Source of the DNA: Vesta saturnalis
Taxonomy: Eukaryota > Arthropoda > Insecta > Coleoptera > Lampyridae
Direction: 5' to 3'
Assembly: GCA_036346205.1 (NCBI GenBank)
Contig: JARFJB010000967.1
Coordinates: 1,844,501 to 1,908,500 of the forward strand
Length of the DNA stretch: 64,000 bases
Shown here in pieces: positions 1-12,852 of this stretch; the first letter of the stretch is position 1, and every line of letters begins with the position of its first letter. The position numbers and the translations under genes were made by a program. The notes under the pieces were generated by a model. It worked only from the letters and a program-made list of their open reading frames with translations. It made no database searches and was not told the origin of the DNA.

Positions 1-36
1 CAAATAGCGAACAAGTCAACATTCATTTTATTTATG

Positions 37-1042
37 GGTTCGCAAATGGGAATTCAAGGTTCGCAGCTAGGGAGTATCGGAGAAGATTTCCAAATAGACG
101 ACAACCTCATCATTCCGTTTTTGTGAATATCCATCGTCGATTTGTTAACCAGGGTTTGAAAAATGTACATGGGGCCGACAGAACAACCGTGGACGAGATA
201 GAATTGGAGAGGGTATATTGCGTGAATTTAATAGGAACCCCACGACAAGTACTTGACGTACTGCTGTTGCTCTTGTTATTTCCCAAAGTAAAGTTTCCCG
301 GGTTTTAAAACGGGATTACAGACGCCCATATCATTTTCAACCTGTTCATGGTTTATGTCCAGGTGACGCCGAACGAAGACTTAATTATTGTAGGTGGGTT
401 CTTAACTCCATTCAAAATAATAGAGATTTCTTATCCAACATACTGTGGACTGATGAATCCTGTTTTACTCGTCGTGGTATCGTAAACTTTCACAATCTGC
501 ATATATGGGCACATGAAAACCCACATGCCATTCGACCAAGAAGTTTTCAACATGAATTTAGTACAAATGTCTGGATTGGAATTTACGGCAACCACGTGTT
601 TGGACCTTATTTCTTGCCACAACGTGTAAATTCAGAAAATTTCCTACAATTTTTAGAAGAAGAACATGTTAATATGTGGGAAGACATTCCTTTGAATTTA
701 AGAGGACATTCTTGGTTTCAGTTTGATGGATGTCCGGCCCATTATGGCAGAAATGTAAGAAATGGCTAAACAATAACTACCCGGGAGGTGGATAGGTCGT
801 GGAAGTCCAGTGGCGTGGCCTCCTAGATCCCCGATTTAACGCCACTTGACTTTTTGTATGGGGATTCATGAATGAAAAGTGTATACCACTCCGGTTAATA
901 CACTTGAAGAACTTCACAATCGCATCAGAGATGCTTGCAATGAAATAAGGGTGCATCATTTAATTAACTTAAGACGTTCTATTGTACGTCGCTGTGAAAT
1001 GTGTATTGAAAAGAACGGTTTACATTTTGAACAAAGTGTCTA
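37..1042 (+). pseudogene. DUF4817/DDE transposase pseudogene (Tc1/mariner superfamily)
   Basis: Conceptual translation gives, in order, an N-terminal helix-turn-helix region (FIYGFANGNSRFAAREY... from about 37), then the DDE catalytic core: LWTDESCF (first Asp, near 450), FDGCPAH (second Asp, near 725) and SPDLTPLDF (third acidic residue, near 830). The protein would cut and paste its own element in the nucleus. Several frame changes and stops, for example before 310 and near 770, make it non-functional. The start codon lies outside or close to the window edge. It is clearly related to the better preserved copy at 46510-47556. Confidence 0.85.
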
Positions 1043-1217
1043 ATTTTATTATACTAGTGTTATTGTTATTTATTTATAAATCGTTATTGCTAAGAATTCT
1101 TATTAATTTCACAATTATTAATTATGTATTGTTACAATAATAAATAAGGATTGTTAAAATTAGTGTACTAAACAGATTTCAATTTACAAAAGTCTTGTAT
1201 TTGAGTATGGCTTGATA

Positions 1218-1740
1218 CAGTGGCGGCTCTTTAATGAGAGCAAGTGAGCAGCGGTCTATAACTTATTAGAATCTCACTTAAAAACTACATACATGTTTAT
1301 GGCGAAATTGATACATACATAATTATACAGAAAGTATTGACCGCATAACAATAATAATTATACATTTCTTTTTATACGAGGATAATAACAATGGATACTA
1401 AAAAAAACCGATAACCTACCTATTTATAAATGAAAATGTATTTGAAATTTTAAAGAAACGATCGTTAGGTACTAAAATGGCTCTAAATGTTTTATTATAT
1501 CTTTTTTATTAAAAACTTTATATTCAATTATTCACATAAAGCACATTACTTAACTTAGTACCACATTAAACACTAAAAATCAAAATAACTCGGAAACGCA
1601 CAGGAATTTCGAAACAGAAGAAGGTACATTATTTTTGTTAAACTGTATGTAGATAATGAAAATAACAGTTTTTAAAATAGTCATTGGCGTAGAAGTTCTG
1701 TTTATGAAAGGGGTTGAGCACCCCCTCCACTCCACCACTG
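1218..1740. repeat. Possible hAT-type non-autonomous element
   Basis: The stretch starts CAGTGGCGG and ends with the reverse complement of CAGTGGTGG, the terminal motif usual for hAT-derived miniature elements. No coding capacity is visible and I cannot see an 8-bp duplication on either side, so the boundaries are tentative. It lies within the 3' part of the DUF4817 element. Confidence 0.35.
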
Positions 1741-1983
1741 TGCAAGTTTGTGAACATTCTTATCGCTTGTTTTATGTCCCTTAATTAATAGACATTAGCT
1801 CCCCAACATGAAAAAATCTAAGCATTCGTTTATGAGTTATAATGAAAATTTGAGAAAAAAAAATTATATTCAACACCCTGTATCTCGGAAACGAAGCCTT
1901 CTACGACATATGTTTATAGGAACTTTTCTTTTTAGAAACATGTGTTTTATCTCCTCTTAAAGTTTGTCTACAAACTGACTGCC

Positions 1984-1986
<3 letters not shown>

Positions 1987-2035
<49 letters not shown>
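1987..2035. repeat. (TA)n microsatellite abutting a transposon end
   Basis: About 22 TA units with one TT interruption begin at the TA duplication of the element ending at 1986. The same arrangement recurs at 48301 and 49853. Confidence 0.9.
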
Positions 2036-2275
2036 AAATGTTATATTAAAATCATTCAGAAGGTTTTGCATGAGGACCTACTGAGTTGATATTTGGAATT
2101 TTGATCTGTAATACCAAAGATCACGTAATTGAACTTTTATCATTAATACTCAAAAGTTTTCTGTGTAGCACCTATTCGACCAGTGTATACTTGAAACTGG
2201 AAATAATACTTTTAAAATTCCAAATTGAATTTATATCCATCACTTTTATTAGTTTCAAGTGGCCCTTAAATCTTA

Positions 2276-3115
2276 TCATACGGTCATCAATTGCTTGATT
2301 TTGGGATGGTTGATAAGCGGCGGCGAAAGATGTTGATAAAGTTCTAAAGTATTATCATTCAGATGTAGGTGTCTTAGAAGCCATATGAAGCGATCACTTG
2401 ACATACTGATATTTGGATCTCTTTGTTCTGGTAATGACCAATAGTCTCGTAAGTTTGGTAATTTTTTAATTCCCATTAGTAAATTGACGATCAAGAAGGT
2501 TTTTATTTCATTGTTGTTAGTAGGCGTGTATGCTTTACTATTCTGCGTGGCATACAGATTTGTATGAACCACAATGTGGTCAATGAAATCGTTAGGAAAC
2601 TGGTATAATAATATATTTGTAAAAGTCTCACAGGAATCTGGAATATTTGGACCAAAATCGCTTTTTAGTTTGTAAAGGATTGGTGACACCATTTGTTGAT
2701 TCTCTTTTAACAGTCTTCTTCTTATAACATCAAGAGGGATTTCATCATAATTTTCAGGTTCTTCAATTTCTCGACAGTCTTCATTGGCTACAGGAAAATT
2801 GTCATACTCCTCATAGACTATCTCAATGTGATTATTGGATAAATCAAACAATTCACTCTCAGGAGGTTCTTGTAGAGTATTTTTATTTGAATTCAATTCA
2901 TCATCTGAACAATCGCCAATATCAGATTTTGGATCAGAAGGGATACTTTCTTCTATAAATTTCAGATAACCTTCATATGGAAAACGTACAAGATCTATAT
3001 AGGACATATTTCTGTAAACAAGAGATCTATTATAGCCTAGTCTCCTTTCCGCAGAGTCACCTTTTTTATTATCAATATCAATTTCGGCAATTAACAAAAT
3101 ACACGTATATAACAA
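2276..3115 (-). pseudogene. piggyBac-type transposase, N-terminal half
   Basis: This open frame of 279 codons has the organisation of a piggyBac (DDE_Tnp_1_7) transposase N-terminus: an acidic, low-complexity leader (many Asp/Glu/Asn, residues ~45-125) followed by the start of the conserved domain, with FLIVNLLMGIKKLPNLRDYW and a DRFIWLLRHLHLNDN stretch near the C-terminal end. Full-length relatives are roughly 500-600 residues and carry the catalytic aspartates further downstream. Here the frame stops right after the ...LHLND region, so all catalytic residues are missing. No terminal repeats or TTAA duplication were found. It is not obviously the other half of the copies at 12.9-14.5 kb or 25.6 kb. 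Confidence 0.8.
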
Positions 3116-3703
3116 GAAAGGATTTGTATAGAATATATTTTACTATGTTCAATTAAAACTTACCGCTTATTTTTGTTATAAACTTAACCAAAACCACTCG
3201 ATCAGATGCAAAGAATAGACACGTAACAGTGACTTTATTATTCTGTTTTTGTATTCAAATTTGACATTTGAAGTGGGTACATTTGGTCTACTATCACAGA
3301 ATACCTATTTAAGTGTATGCCTACTATGGTGGATTTGTGTTTATGATACCAGGGTCGTAATGATATGGCTTATTAGAAGGTGTCTCAACGGTTAGGACAC
3401 TCGGAGCCGAAGGGTTAAAGTTCTTGTTAAGTGTTTAACTTGTAATTCTGCATTGATATGTTGGATTTTAATTTCTGATGAGCACTTTCTAAAATTATCT
3501 GATTGTAGAGAGTGTTTCAGAAAAGATGATTGGCGGAGTAAAATTTTGTTTAGTGGAAGATCCTATATATTTTGACTTTTTTGTATCACCTTTGATCCTC
3601 GTACCGCCAAAATAATTTAAACATCTTGACCGACCATGACCGGTTCAATTGTGATCCAAATAAATATCTCCACTTTTACACGTTTATTCTGACTAGTAAT
3701 ATA

Positions 3704-5491
3704 CAGGGTAAATCCGGAAGGATGGGGAGATATTAGACACCAAAATACTATGTTTGAGCTCATCATTCCTTTATACGAATGTCGCTGGTTTAAGAGATTT
3801 TGAAGGATTTAAATTTATTCTGAAATTTTCAATAATTGAGAAAGTTTGATAACTTGAATTTGATAACTGCTAGTGTTGGGTTGATCGGTTTCTGAGTTAT
3901 TTGCATTTAAAGGTTTCAAATTATTTTGTTGATTTTCCTTCAGGCGCGGATATTGCTACTTTTTTTTCTAAGTGGGCTTGAGTCAAATTTTCATGTCAAT
4001 AAATATTAGCGTATATGGCGTGCGTGTGGTATATTATTCGTGAAACATTGCTTGCTAGTGAGATGCGTGATATGATTTGTATTTTTGCTCAGATTAATCG
4101 TAATGGACATGCGACGACCCGAAGATATATACAATTGTACCTAAATAGATTGCAACCTAATTATAAACTATTCAGAAATCTTTACAACCGCTTAGGCGAA
4201 TCTGGATCTTTTCGGCCAAGAAGTAACCATGGTACTCCAAAATCTATCATAGTCAATAAATAAGAGGAAATTTTAACTCGTGTTTCGGAAAATTCCGGTA
4301 TTTGTCTATTTGTAGAATTTAAAAAAAAATGCTCCAATCATATCATTATGCCCTGGTTCGGCAGTTAATATTTACCAGCTCGCCTACAATTTGTTCATTT
4401 TGTACAAAATATGCAAACAGGAAACCTAGATTTCCTCAATAAGATTCTATTTACCGATGAGGCCATTTACTAGATGGGGAGTTTTCAATGGTAAGAACAA
4501 TCATTTGTGGGTTTCCGAAAATCCTCATGCTACAAAGGAAAGACATTTTAGAATGAGTTTAAGGTGAATATTTGGTGTGGTTTAATTTCTTTTTTACGAA
4601 TCTAACTGAACCTCATTATTTAAACTTTCTCTAACATCATTTAAATGAGATTTATGTACCACTCGCTTTAAGAGAGAGTATGTGGTTTATGTACGACGGT
4701 GCCCCACCACATTTTTCCTTGCCAGTACTCCACTGTTTAAATGAACATTTTCGTCATCGGTGGATTGGTCGTGGGAGTGAATTTAGATGCCCATCAGACT
4801 TAAACCCCTTGGACTTCTCAGTATGGTCAAACTTGAAGGATGTGGTGTATCGTAAATAAATTATTCTGTTGACGGGTTGCGGCAGAAAATACAGCCGCTA
4901 ATGTATTTAAAAATAATAGGGATTTGGTTTAATATTCAGAAACATTTAAGGGAACGTATAGTAAAATGTATTCCAACATTTGACTTAATGTATGTCATTA
5001 TTACTGTTATCAATAATTGTTATTATTTTCATCCTGTGAGAATAAAGAAATCACCACAAAATACATTGAAACCTTTAAATGTAAATAACTCAGAAACTAA
5101 TAAAGTTGGGCGACCTAAACAAAAGCACCTTTTTATGTAGAATTGAACGTTCTTTTAGGTTTTTAAATTTTTTTAAGCATAGCTGAACAGATAAAAAAAT
5201 ATGTTTGATTTACCTATATAATACGGTGAAACTAGCACCCTCTAGAAGCAACGTGAAAGTAGGTTTCAAATTCGTAATTCTACACCAAAAACCCAACAAT
5301 ATCAATTTTCAGATTCATGATATCAAAACTTTCTCAATGATTGAGAAGTTTCAGAATAAAATTTTAACATTTAATTCCCTGTATCTCTTAAACCAGTGAC
5401 ATTCGTATAAACACATGATGAGCTCAAATATAAAATTTTGGTTTCTAATATCTCCAGCTTAGTGCTGACCCATTCTTTCGAACTCACCCTG
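3704..5491 (+). mobile_element. DUF4817 mariner-type element with both TIRs and TA duplication
   Basis: The left end CAGGGTAAATCC... (3704) and the right end ...ACTCACCCTG (5491) are inverted repeats. The left arm 3704-3935 matches the reverse complement of 5060-5491, for example the block around TTTGAGCTCATCA and the block around TTTCTGAGTTATTTGCATTT. The right arm carries an extra ~200 bp between these blocks. TA is present at 3702-3703 and 5492-5493. The interior holds a decayed transposase. Confidence 0.9.
4015..5000 (+). pseudogene. DUF4817/DDE transposase pseudogene
   Basis: The first 82 codons are open and match the helix-turn-helix region of the other copies (SEMRDMICIFAQINRNG, then RNLYNRLGESGSF). 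After 4263 the frame is broken repeatedly, but fragments remain in order: a disrupted first-Asp region near 4450, MWFMYDGAPPHF with the second Asp near 4690, RWIGRGSEF near 4770 and SDLNPLDFSVW with the third acidic residue near 4805. The transposase cannot be made from this copy. It is flanked by the element's own inverted repeats, so this is an old autonomous copy, not a fragment. Confidence 0.85.
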
Positions 5492-5719
5492 TATAGTTGT
5501 ATTGGAGTAGAAGTGAAAATACATTAATAATAAGTATAAATTTCCAATAAACTTTAAGTTTTGTTGGTTAAACTTTTTTTTTCTATTCACCATCTTTATA
5601 ACGATAACAATAGCTTTAGATAACATTGTAGGCCTTTCGTTGTGTATTGGACATACAAATTTGCAGGTTGCAACATGAACGCTACTGATCCGTGTCGTTC
5701 ACGTTAACAACCTATAGTT

Positions 5720-6470
5720 GGGCCATATGTAACCCACGGTACGTAATTACAGAATAAAAACTAAAATCACAGTGTTACGGTGGAAACTGGCAGTGCAATT
5801 GATGTAACAGATAAGTAAAGGTATCGACATAGCTCACTGGTCGGGGTTTGGTGTGGTGTTGCACCGCTTGTAGGATGTATAGAATTACATAATTCAAAAT
5901 AATCACAGTCATAAGTCAGAGGGTGCCAGTTTGATTAAAGTAAAAATAAGGGATTAATTTGCACACGAATAAATTCTATTGCTCCACAGCAATGTTCGAG
6001 GCAATCAAACATTTGCTTACCTTTCGTAACATTAACAAGTAAATCGGTAAAAGAGCTTCTCGACCGGTGGTTCAAAATATTTGCACGCCATAGAAACAAA
6101 AATAACGTGCTGCAAGACCAACGGTAAAGGATATCAGTAATGTAAGTATTTTTTTACGAACGGAAATGGCAGTAGAATCCAAGGTAACAGATGGTGGTGG
6201 AGTATCTCACTGGGAAAGGGTGGGCGGGTTATTCATTTTGTAATTAGGATAGCCCGTAATACATAAGGCACAATAGTGGAAAGTCATAGATTAAATAGGG
6301 TGTTTGTTTATAATCGAAAATATCGGGTTCTAAATACGTAGATGCGAGTATTCCGCAGTTAAGTTCAAAACAAACAAAAAACTTGCTTACCTTACGTCGC
6401 ATAAACCACGTGAACGAGTAATTTATTACCGGTAACTTATGTAACATAATCTTACCTTACGTAAATCCTT
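5720..6470. repeat. Diverged tandem duplication, period ~372 bp
   Basis: Matching words recur in the same order at a constant offset: GGCAGT at 5789 and 6168, CTCACTGG at 5833 and 6206, TTGCTTACCTT at 6012 and 6383. No reading frame is shared by the two units. It could be a remnant of a satellite or of a duplicated non-coding element. Confidence 0.5.
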
Positions 6471-8232
6471 ATCTGTGAAATTCTATATCTTGAAAATAAA
6501 AAAAAAACTCTACAAAATAGCAAACAATCTAACAGAGAAATCTCTCATAAATTATTACGTTAAAAGCATTAATCCAAATCATAAATAAAATACATGAACG
6601 TTGCCGTTCTAAGATAAATAAGTCTAATTGTACAAAAATGTAGATTTAAATTAAACCAGTAGTTAATTTTACTCAATACCCTCAGTTCTACTTGTATATG
6701 GACTAACTAAAATTAGTACACTACTGTACTAGTATACACTAGTATACACTAGTACACTAGGTAGTAAACATAGATATGTTCGAAAATTTTATTTCGTATA
6801 ATTAAAATTTCAGACCAAACAACATGGCTAAAGCAAAATATATAATTATCAAAGGAGAATTGATTCTTGTTTCAACCTACATAAACCATTCGAGAGAGGC
6901 AAATGGCACAGTATGAGCCCTGTAATATTTTTGTAGGAAATAGACTGTATTTTACAGTGTAAAATAAGAGATACATAACAACGGGGCGAAACACACAGAT
7001 CTGTAGTATTTAAGGGCACTGTACAGAAAGTTATTTGAATATTTAAAGATGTAATTAATCTATATCTCCTCGTATTTACATTTAGTCGTCCCTTTAGTAA
7101 ATAAGACACCATGCAAGGAAGCACAAAACTGTGAAGAGCTTAAAATTTGAGCAGTTAATTATTCACGGTACTAATTGTTCACTTGTCTAATCTAAAGAGT
7201 GCAACGAAGAAGATTTATTGAATAATTAATAAGTGATTCTAATGCTGAATTTTGACTCAATCGAAAAACCGTAAATTAAAAAGTATCTGGAGAGTCTGCA
7301 CCCAACAAATTTTTTAATTTCACGTTTTACATGTCCTTCAACACTGTTTTTCTACTCTAAAACAAAAATTACACAAAGTTTCTTAAGGATTTTCACTTTT
7401 TGTTTAATACATACTTTAATAGTGTTTTAAGATGCATTTTCAAATATTAATGTAGATAACCTCCAATTCTATGTATTTTAAGCAACAGGTCAAAATGCAC
7501 TTATAAGGAATTTCTGAAGTTTAGCGCTTGTACAAAATTCTGAATAAGTGCGCCATTTTAAAGTGTAAATCCATATTAAAATAAAATTTAAGATTAATTT
7601 TAACAAAAAAAAAGTAATTTTCTTGTCGGGGGTTAGAACTCTCCTTCTTTGCATTACCAGTCCGATCATTTGACCGTTATCTCCATTTTTATTCAACGTA
7701 TATTGTTAGCATATTATTAAATTGTTACAGATTTTTAATATTTACCATTTTTATTTATTTTTAGTTCGATAATCAAGCTGAAACTACGTATATATGTGAA
7801 AATTATTACTAATTTTATTAAATACATAAATAAAAAGTTTTTTTTTACCATTGGACATATTCGTTCATAACAAAAACTTATAATAATTACGTATATATGA
7901 GTTTTTCACGATTTTTGTGGATGATCCAGAATCTTGGGTAAAAGCCTCAATTCATATAAGAGTAGTCTTTTACTTAAATACCATTTCTACTGCGCAAATC
8001 AGCTCGAAATTTCATATCTCACAGTTTTTCAATGCTTTTAATGCGTGTGAGAAATTTAAAATTAATAGCTCCATTTTTACGACTAATTTACTTCAAATAA
8101 TTCCAAATTTGTGTAGGTTAATAGGTACTTTCGGTGGTGCTATATGTCCCAAAAGATGATACGGATCTACGATTTTGCTACAGTAACCGTATGCCAAATT
8201 TGATCTCTCCAGCTCAAACGGTCTGCCCGCTA
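6471..8232. other. No gene recognised
   Basis: AT-rich DNA with only short chance reading frames. The one visible structure is a run of overlapping CTAGTATACA/CTAGTACA units at about 6725-6762, which is self-complementary. A segment at 7800-7840 (ATTTTATTAAATACATAAATAAAAAG) resembles the sequence at 32990-33025 next to the tRNA-like element. Confidence 0.5.
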
Positions 8233-8710
8233 TCGTGTTACATATACACACACGCATGCGCACACGCACGCACACGCACACGCACACGCACACGCACACG
8301 CACACGCACACACACGACACAGCACACACAGCACACAACACACACGCACATCGCACGCACAGCACCGACACCACGCACGACGACACGACGACACGACACG
8401 ACACGCACACGCACACGCACACGCACACGCACCGACGCACGCACACGCACGACGCACGCACCCACGACACACGCACACACACCACGCACACGCACACGCA
8501 CACAGCACACGCACAGCACACACACACACAGCACACGCACCAGCACACGACACGCACACCACGCACGCGCACGACACGCACACGCACACACGACACGACA
8601 CAGCACACGCACACGCACACACACGACACGCACACGGACACGCATGACACGCACACGAGACTACGCACACGACACTGCACGCGAACAGCACGGCACGCGG
8701 ACGACTACTT
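8233..8710. repeat. CA/CG-rich complex microsatellite, almost T-free on the + strand
   Basis: Some 480 bp of CACA, CACG and GACA units in irregular order. The near absence of T on this strand keeps several frames open on both strands (up to 195 codons), translating into His/Thr/Arg or Cys/Val/Arg repeats. These are compositional artefacts. The alternating purine-pyrimidine sequence is of the kind that can adopt Z-DNA. Confidence 0.95.
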
Positions 8711-8949
8711 GCACGGATTAAACACAATGACATGACACCCACGGATCCCTAACAGATAACTGACACCGCAAAACATTACACTACTGACATATTAAGTGAA
8801 CACGTAAGACGCCATGACAACGACTACACGGATACCTCATGATCTTTGGAATTAACTAATCTTGAATGAAAGCGTTAAGACCTAAATTTCGACATATATG
8901 ATAACTGCACGGTGGAACACGTTTATTCTATTTTTCGCAATAAATCTTG

Positions 8950-10210
8950 AACCCGAAAAGAGATTGCATTTAAATTTGTAATCGATGCAAATAATCACTG
9001 TTCGGAAAGTTTCTCTAGTCGACATTATTGAAAAAATGCATAATTTCAAAATTGAAGGAAGTGATATAATGGTCAGTTTTGATGTTGTTTTACTTTTTAC
9101 AAAACTCCCTTTAAAAGAAGCTATTGAATATATATCATATTTTTCCAAGGTATATAACAATTCTGTTCCAGTATCGTTTTACTACGACTTATTTTCAGTG
9201 GAATCATAAATTCTATGAACAGATTGATGGTATAACAATAGCGTTGCAAGATACATCTAAAAAAATTTCAGTTTGGAATAGATATGTAGATGACACACAT
9301 GATATTTGGAGATATGCAGAAGAACTATATGAATTTTTAATTTTTATAAAATTGGCATCCATTTCTTGACATATTAATATCTAAAACGAATAATTCACAG
9401 AATATTTACAGAAAGCCGGCACACTTTGATTAATACTTTTATAAATTGTCAAACCACCATCTACGTCAAAAAATAAATCTTCAGTGGATCGAGCAAAACC
9501 TATTTGTGACCCTGAATTTTTGAAAGATGAATATTAATATTCAATAAAATCCTTACAAGCTAATGGATATTCGCTTACTGATATTAATAATCTTACTAGA
9601 CATAACCATAAAGAAAAACCTGTTCTTAATGTTGGTACTGCTTTTCTTTCTTTTATAACTAATGTTACAGATAGAATTTTCAAAATCCTAATTAGTTGTG
9701 GCATTAGGTCTGTTTTTAAACCTACACGAAAAATTAAATAACAATTAAGGACTCCTAAAGATGTTCTATACCTATTCCCTTCTTCAACATATGAGATCTT
9801 GTAAACTAGGTCAACCAGAGAAATCTGCGGAGGCTGAGCATGCCTTAAATAATTTAAATCAGAACATTCAATTTGATAATATGGAAATATTGTCAAGACA
9901 AAGTCGTTATTATGTTCGTTTACAACGTGAAGCTATTGAGATGTACAAATACCCTAATAATTGTAATAGACCAGAAGAAAATCTCCGTTTAAATAGGTTT
10001 TGGTGTGTCTAGGTTTTTGTTGTGTTTTTTCCTAGATGTGGAACTAAATGTTTTACTAATTATATGTTAAGTTACCACAGAACTATAATTTAAAATAAGT
10101 AGTTGAAATGAAAATTAAGAATAAGTGTAATAGTTATCGAACCGTATGGATATACAAATATACCTATACACCATATAAAACCCAAAAAAGATAAGTATTT
10201 TAATAAAACA
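8950..10210 (+). pseudogene. Penelope-like element: RT and GIY-YIG remnants plus 3' UTR
   Basis: Several frames together show a Penelope-type protein. The reverse-transcriptase block IMVSFDVVLLFTKLPLKEA lies near 9070-9120. A FYEQIDG...RYVDD region follows near 9210-9290, containing the RT catalytic aspartates. Then come FLDVLISKTNN-like and KPVLNVGTAF-like stretches (9355-9740), and finally the GIY-YIG endonuclease C-terminal half, MRSCKLGQPEKSAEAEHALN... to NLRLNRFW (9790-10010). The GIY-YIG core tyrosines just before 9790 are lost or out of frame. Such proteins copy their RNA into chromosomal DNA. Frameshifts and stops make this copy dead. The 3' UTR (10015-10210) contains the block AGTGTAATAGTTATCGAACC, which recurs near 15480. 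Confidence 0.85.
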
Positions 10211-11850
10211 AGTTCAATCTTAAGAATACAAGAGCTTTCAAATCGGTTGTTGTGTTTAAGGCCATGCGCATTGTACGAATATGCACATATTCTTCTGTTA
10301 TAAAACTTTATATCACTTGGAGAAGATCTGCTTTGTGATAACCTACAAAACCGTTACTTATCTACTAATCTCCTTATTGTATTCACTAACTTCAATCTTT
10401 CCAATATCTTAGATTCAACCTTGGGCCAAAAACACACAGAGTTTGATGTTAAATTTTAAACTTTACCAAAACGAATTCATAATAATAGTTGGTTGACAGT
10501 TAACTTAGTTAAGAGAAAATTGGAAAGCTGTTACAATGAATGCAGTAATTTTTTGTTGTTTTATATTTACAATTTGCTTTTGTTTCAGTTGTAACCGAAA
10601 TTGAACACAAAGGAATGATTTTTACACAGATGCCTACTGTAATAATGTGTAAGTTTTTTTTAAATTTTTATTGAATTTACATTACATTCCTTAAAGTTAT
10701 TACACAATTACATGTTTTAACAACCTACTGGTGCGCTAAGTTAGTTTCCGATAAAAAACAATGTGTGTGGATACGAGATTAAAATTTATGTTACATTTAT
10801 ATTTAGCTTTTGTAGGCGTTTAAATGTGTTTATCAGCAAACCCATATATTCCGAAATTTCTAATTTTGAGCGAATGATTTGTTGGCAACGTTTCATGATT
10901 ATTAACAACGCTCGCTCAAAAGAGTTTTAAATTGGTTAGTTTTAAAAATTAGTATTGCACACGGGCTTATGGCCAATTTAACGTATTCACAAACCTCATA
11001 ATTCAATGTACTGTTTTTGTTTCATATATAATCCAGTTAGATTATTGCTCGATAAAGCTTAACTACAAATTCCAGTTTAATTGCGTGCAGCACATGTTCA
11101 GAACCATACAAAAATGTGCACATTATAAATAAAATAATTATAATTTACAATAAAGCTAAGGAATGAATCTTAAAGAGCCACTATTGAAATGAGTTAATTA
11201 TTTATCAAAACAATAATACTTTTCCATTTATATTATATTAATACATATATTAGTTATAACATGTATTTAGCAAGGACTTTTTGGAAAATTCTCAGAATTG
11301 GAGGATTAGTAACCTCGTTTGTTGTTTGTTTTCAGCTGTATCGAAGTTATGTTCTATCACGTATGTGTTTTGGTTATTTTTCATAAAATCCAAAGCTCAT
11401 AATTTCTAACTTTGATTAAACCTTTGAGAAGGTTGTGGTCTATGCCTTTGTACAAAATCCAATCTAATAAACGCTACGATATATTACTGACTCTTGCAAA
11501 TTTTTCTGAAATATACAGTAAGCTTCCAAAGGCTTTGTCAAAATTGAGTCGTTTTTAGAAAAAGTAATCTTAATTTATCAGCAGGGAATATCGATCTTAC
11601 GATTGCAGTGACAGCTTTTATCTGCATGGACTTTGAATGTTTATGTGTAAATTATTTTTTAACGAATAATATTTTTACTGGAAGGATAATAGTAGCTAAA
11701 GAATAAAAGTATAATTAATACACTTAGTTTTATGGGTTCTTAAATGGTTGTACTTTTATGTTTATATTTTATATAAATATATAGGTTTCACTAACAGTTA
11801 CAGTTATCATTCTCAGTGAGTGTACCACAAAACGTAGCTTTGATACAAGG
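10211..11850. other. No gene recognised
   Basis: AT-rich sequence between two Penelope copies. I see no coding similarity, no terminal repeats and no RNA gene. Part of it may be further decayed Penelope sequence. Confidence 0.4.
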
Positions 11851-11854
11851 CGTA

Positions 11855-12250
11855 AACACATATGAGATTTAGCTCAACCAGAGAGGTCTTCGGTAGCTGA
11901 GCACACTTTAAATAAATTAATTCACGAAATTCAATTTGATAGTATGGAAATATCGTCAAGACAAACTCATTACTATGTCCGTTTACAACGTGTAGCTATT
12001 GAGATATATAAACATCCTAATAACTTCAATACGCAAAAAGAAAATCTCCGTTTAAATAGGTTTTGCATCTTGTAATTAAAAAAAGTTACAACGGTACGTC
12101 CTAATTTTAATTTTAGCGTTCGGTATGTCTACATTTTATACTTGTTATTTCCTGAAGCTTGAAGTATATGCTATACCAATTATATGTTAGGTTATTACAG
12201 CACTACGATAATTTAACATGTGTAGTTAAAATTAAAATAATATTAAACGT
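11855..12250 (+). pseudogene. Second Penelope-like fragment (GIY-YIG tail and 3' UTR)
   Basis: Translation of 11885-12075 gives QPERSSVAEHTLNKLIHE followed by IQFDSMEISSRQTHYYVRLQ and ENLRLNRFC, closely parallel to the C-terminus of the copy at 8950-10210. The following non-coding part shares the ATTATATGTTAGGTTATTACAG-type sequence with the 3' UTR of the first copy. Everything upstream (RT domain) is missing, so this is a 5'-truncated insertion, the usual outcome of target-primed reverse transcription. Confidence 0.8.
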
Positions 12251-12850
12251 ACATTATGTTTTCACTATAAAGTAACAAATACAATTATTAATAAAAAGAA
12301 CTATTTATTTGTTGTGTTTGACTAGATCTTTAATTGGTATGTCAAGTCTCTATTTGTGAATGCTTTTCAGTTTCAAATTAAACTTTTTCACAACTTTACA
12401 CTTACGTTATTATTTGGTTAAACATTGTTAAATTTGCTCTATGAAATTTTTCACTGTTACGTATTCAGTAGTAATAAAAACTTTTGAAGACGTTTAAAAT
12501 GTCGAAAAAAATTTATGAAATATGCAAAAGTGAAAAGGCAAACGTAAGCCAACTATCAATCCAATAATGTCTTAGTAACTTTTTCTTCAAAATAACAAAA
12601 AAAACTTTAATAATTACTTCATATCATCCCTTGCAACACCCACTTTCTACCGCTATTGAAACATTTTCATGTTCTCTTTTGTACGATATATGCTAGGCAG
12701 TTAAGATTACTAGGAGTACTTCTGAATATTACAATCTGCTGTTAAAAAATATGTTGATTATTTTTGTATTACAATTATTATTTATGAACATAATTATAGA
12801 TTATAAAATAATACAGGAGCAGTATGATACATACGAACACATTAGACTGG
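12251..12850. other. No gene recognised
   Basis: AT-rich spacer between the Penelope fragment and the piggyBac copy. No open frame or repeat of note. Confidence 0.4.
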
Positions 12851-12852
12851 AT

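Larger units (their letters stand above)
1..1986 (+). mobile_element. DUF4817-type Tc1/mariner element, left end outside window
   Basis: The element enters from before base 1 and ends at 1986 with the terminus ...TGCCCTG followed by TA, the expected target duplication for this superfamily. The last ~130 bases, beginning with a CACCCTGTATCTCGGAAACG-type block near 1873, resemble the terminal regions of the other DUF4817 elements in this window. A broken transposase occupies 37-1042. The stretch 1043-1870 is non-coding and may hold a second inserted element (1218-1740). Confidence 0.7.

Noticed and set aside
1218..1740. Confident hAT insertion
   Set aside because: Terminal CAGTGG motifs are present but no 8-bp duplication, so it was kept only as a low-confidence repeat.
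8134..8742. Overlapping open frames of 138-195 codons on both strands
   Set aside because: They exist only because the CA/CG tract lacks T on one strand; the products are His/Thr/Arg or Cys/Val/Arg repeats.
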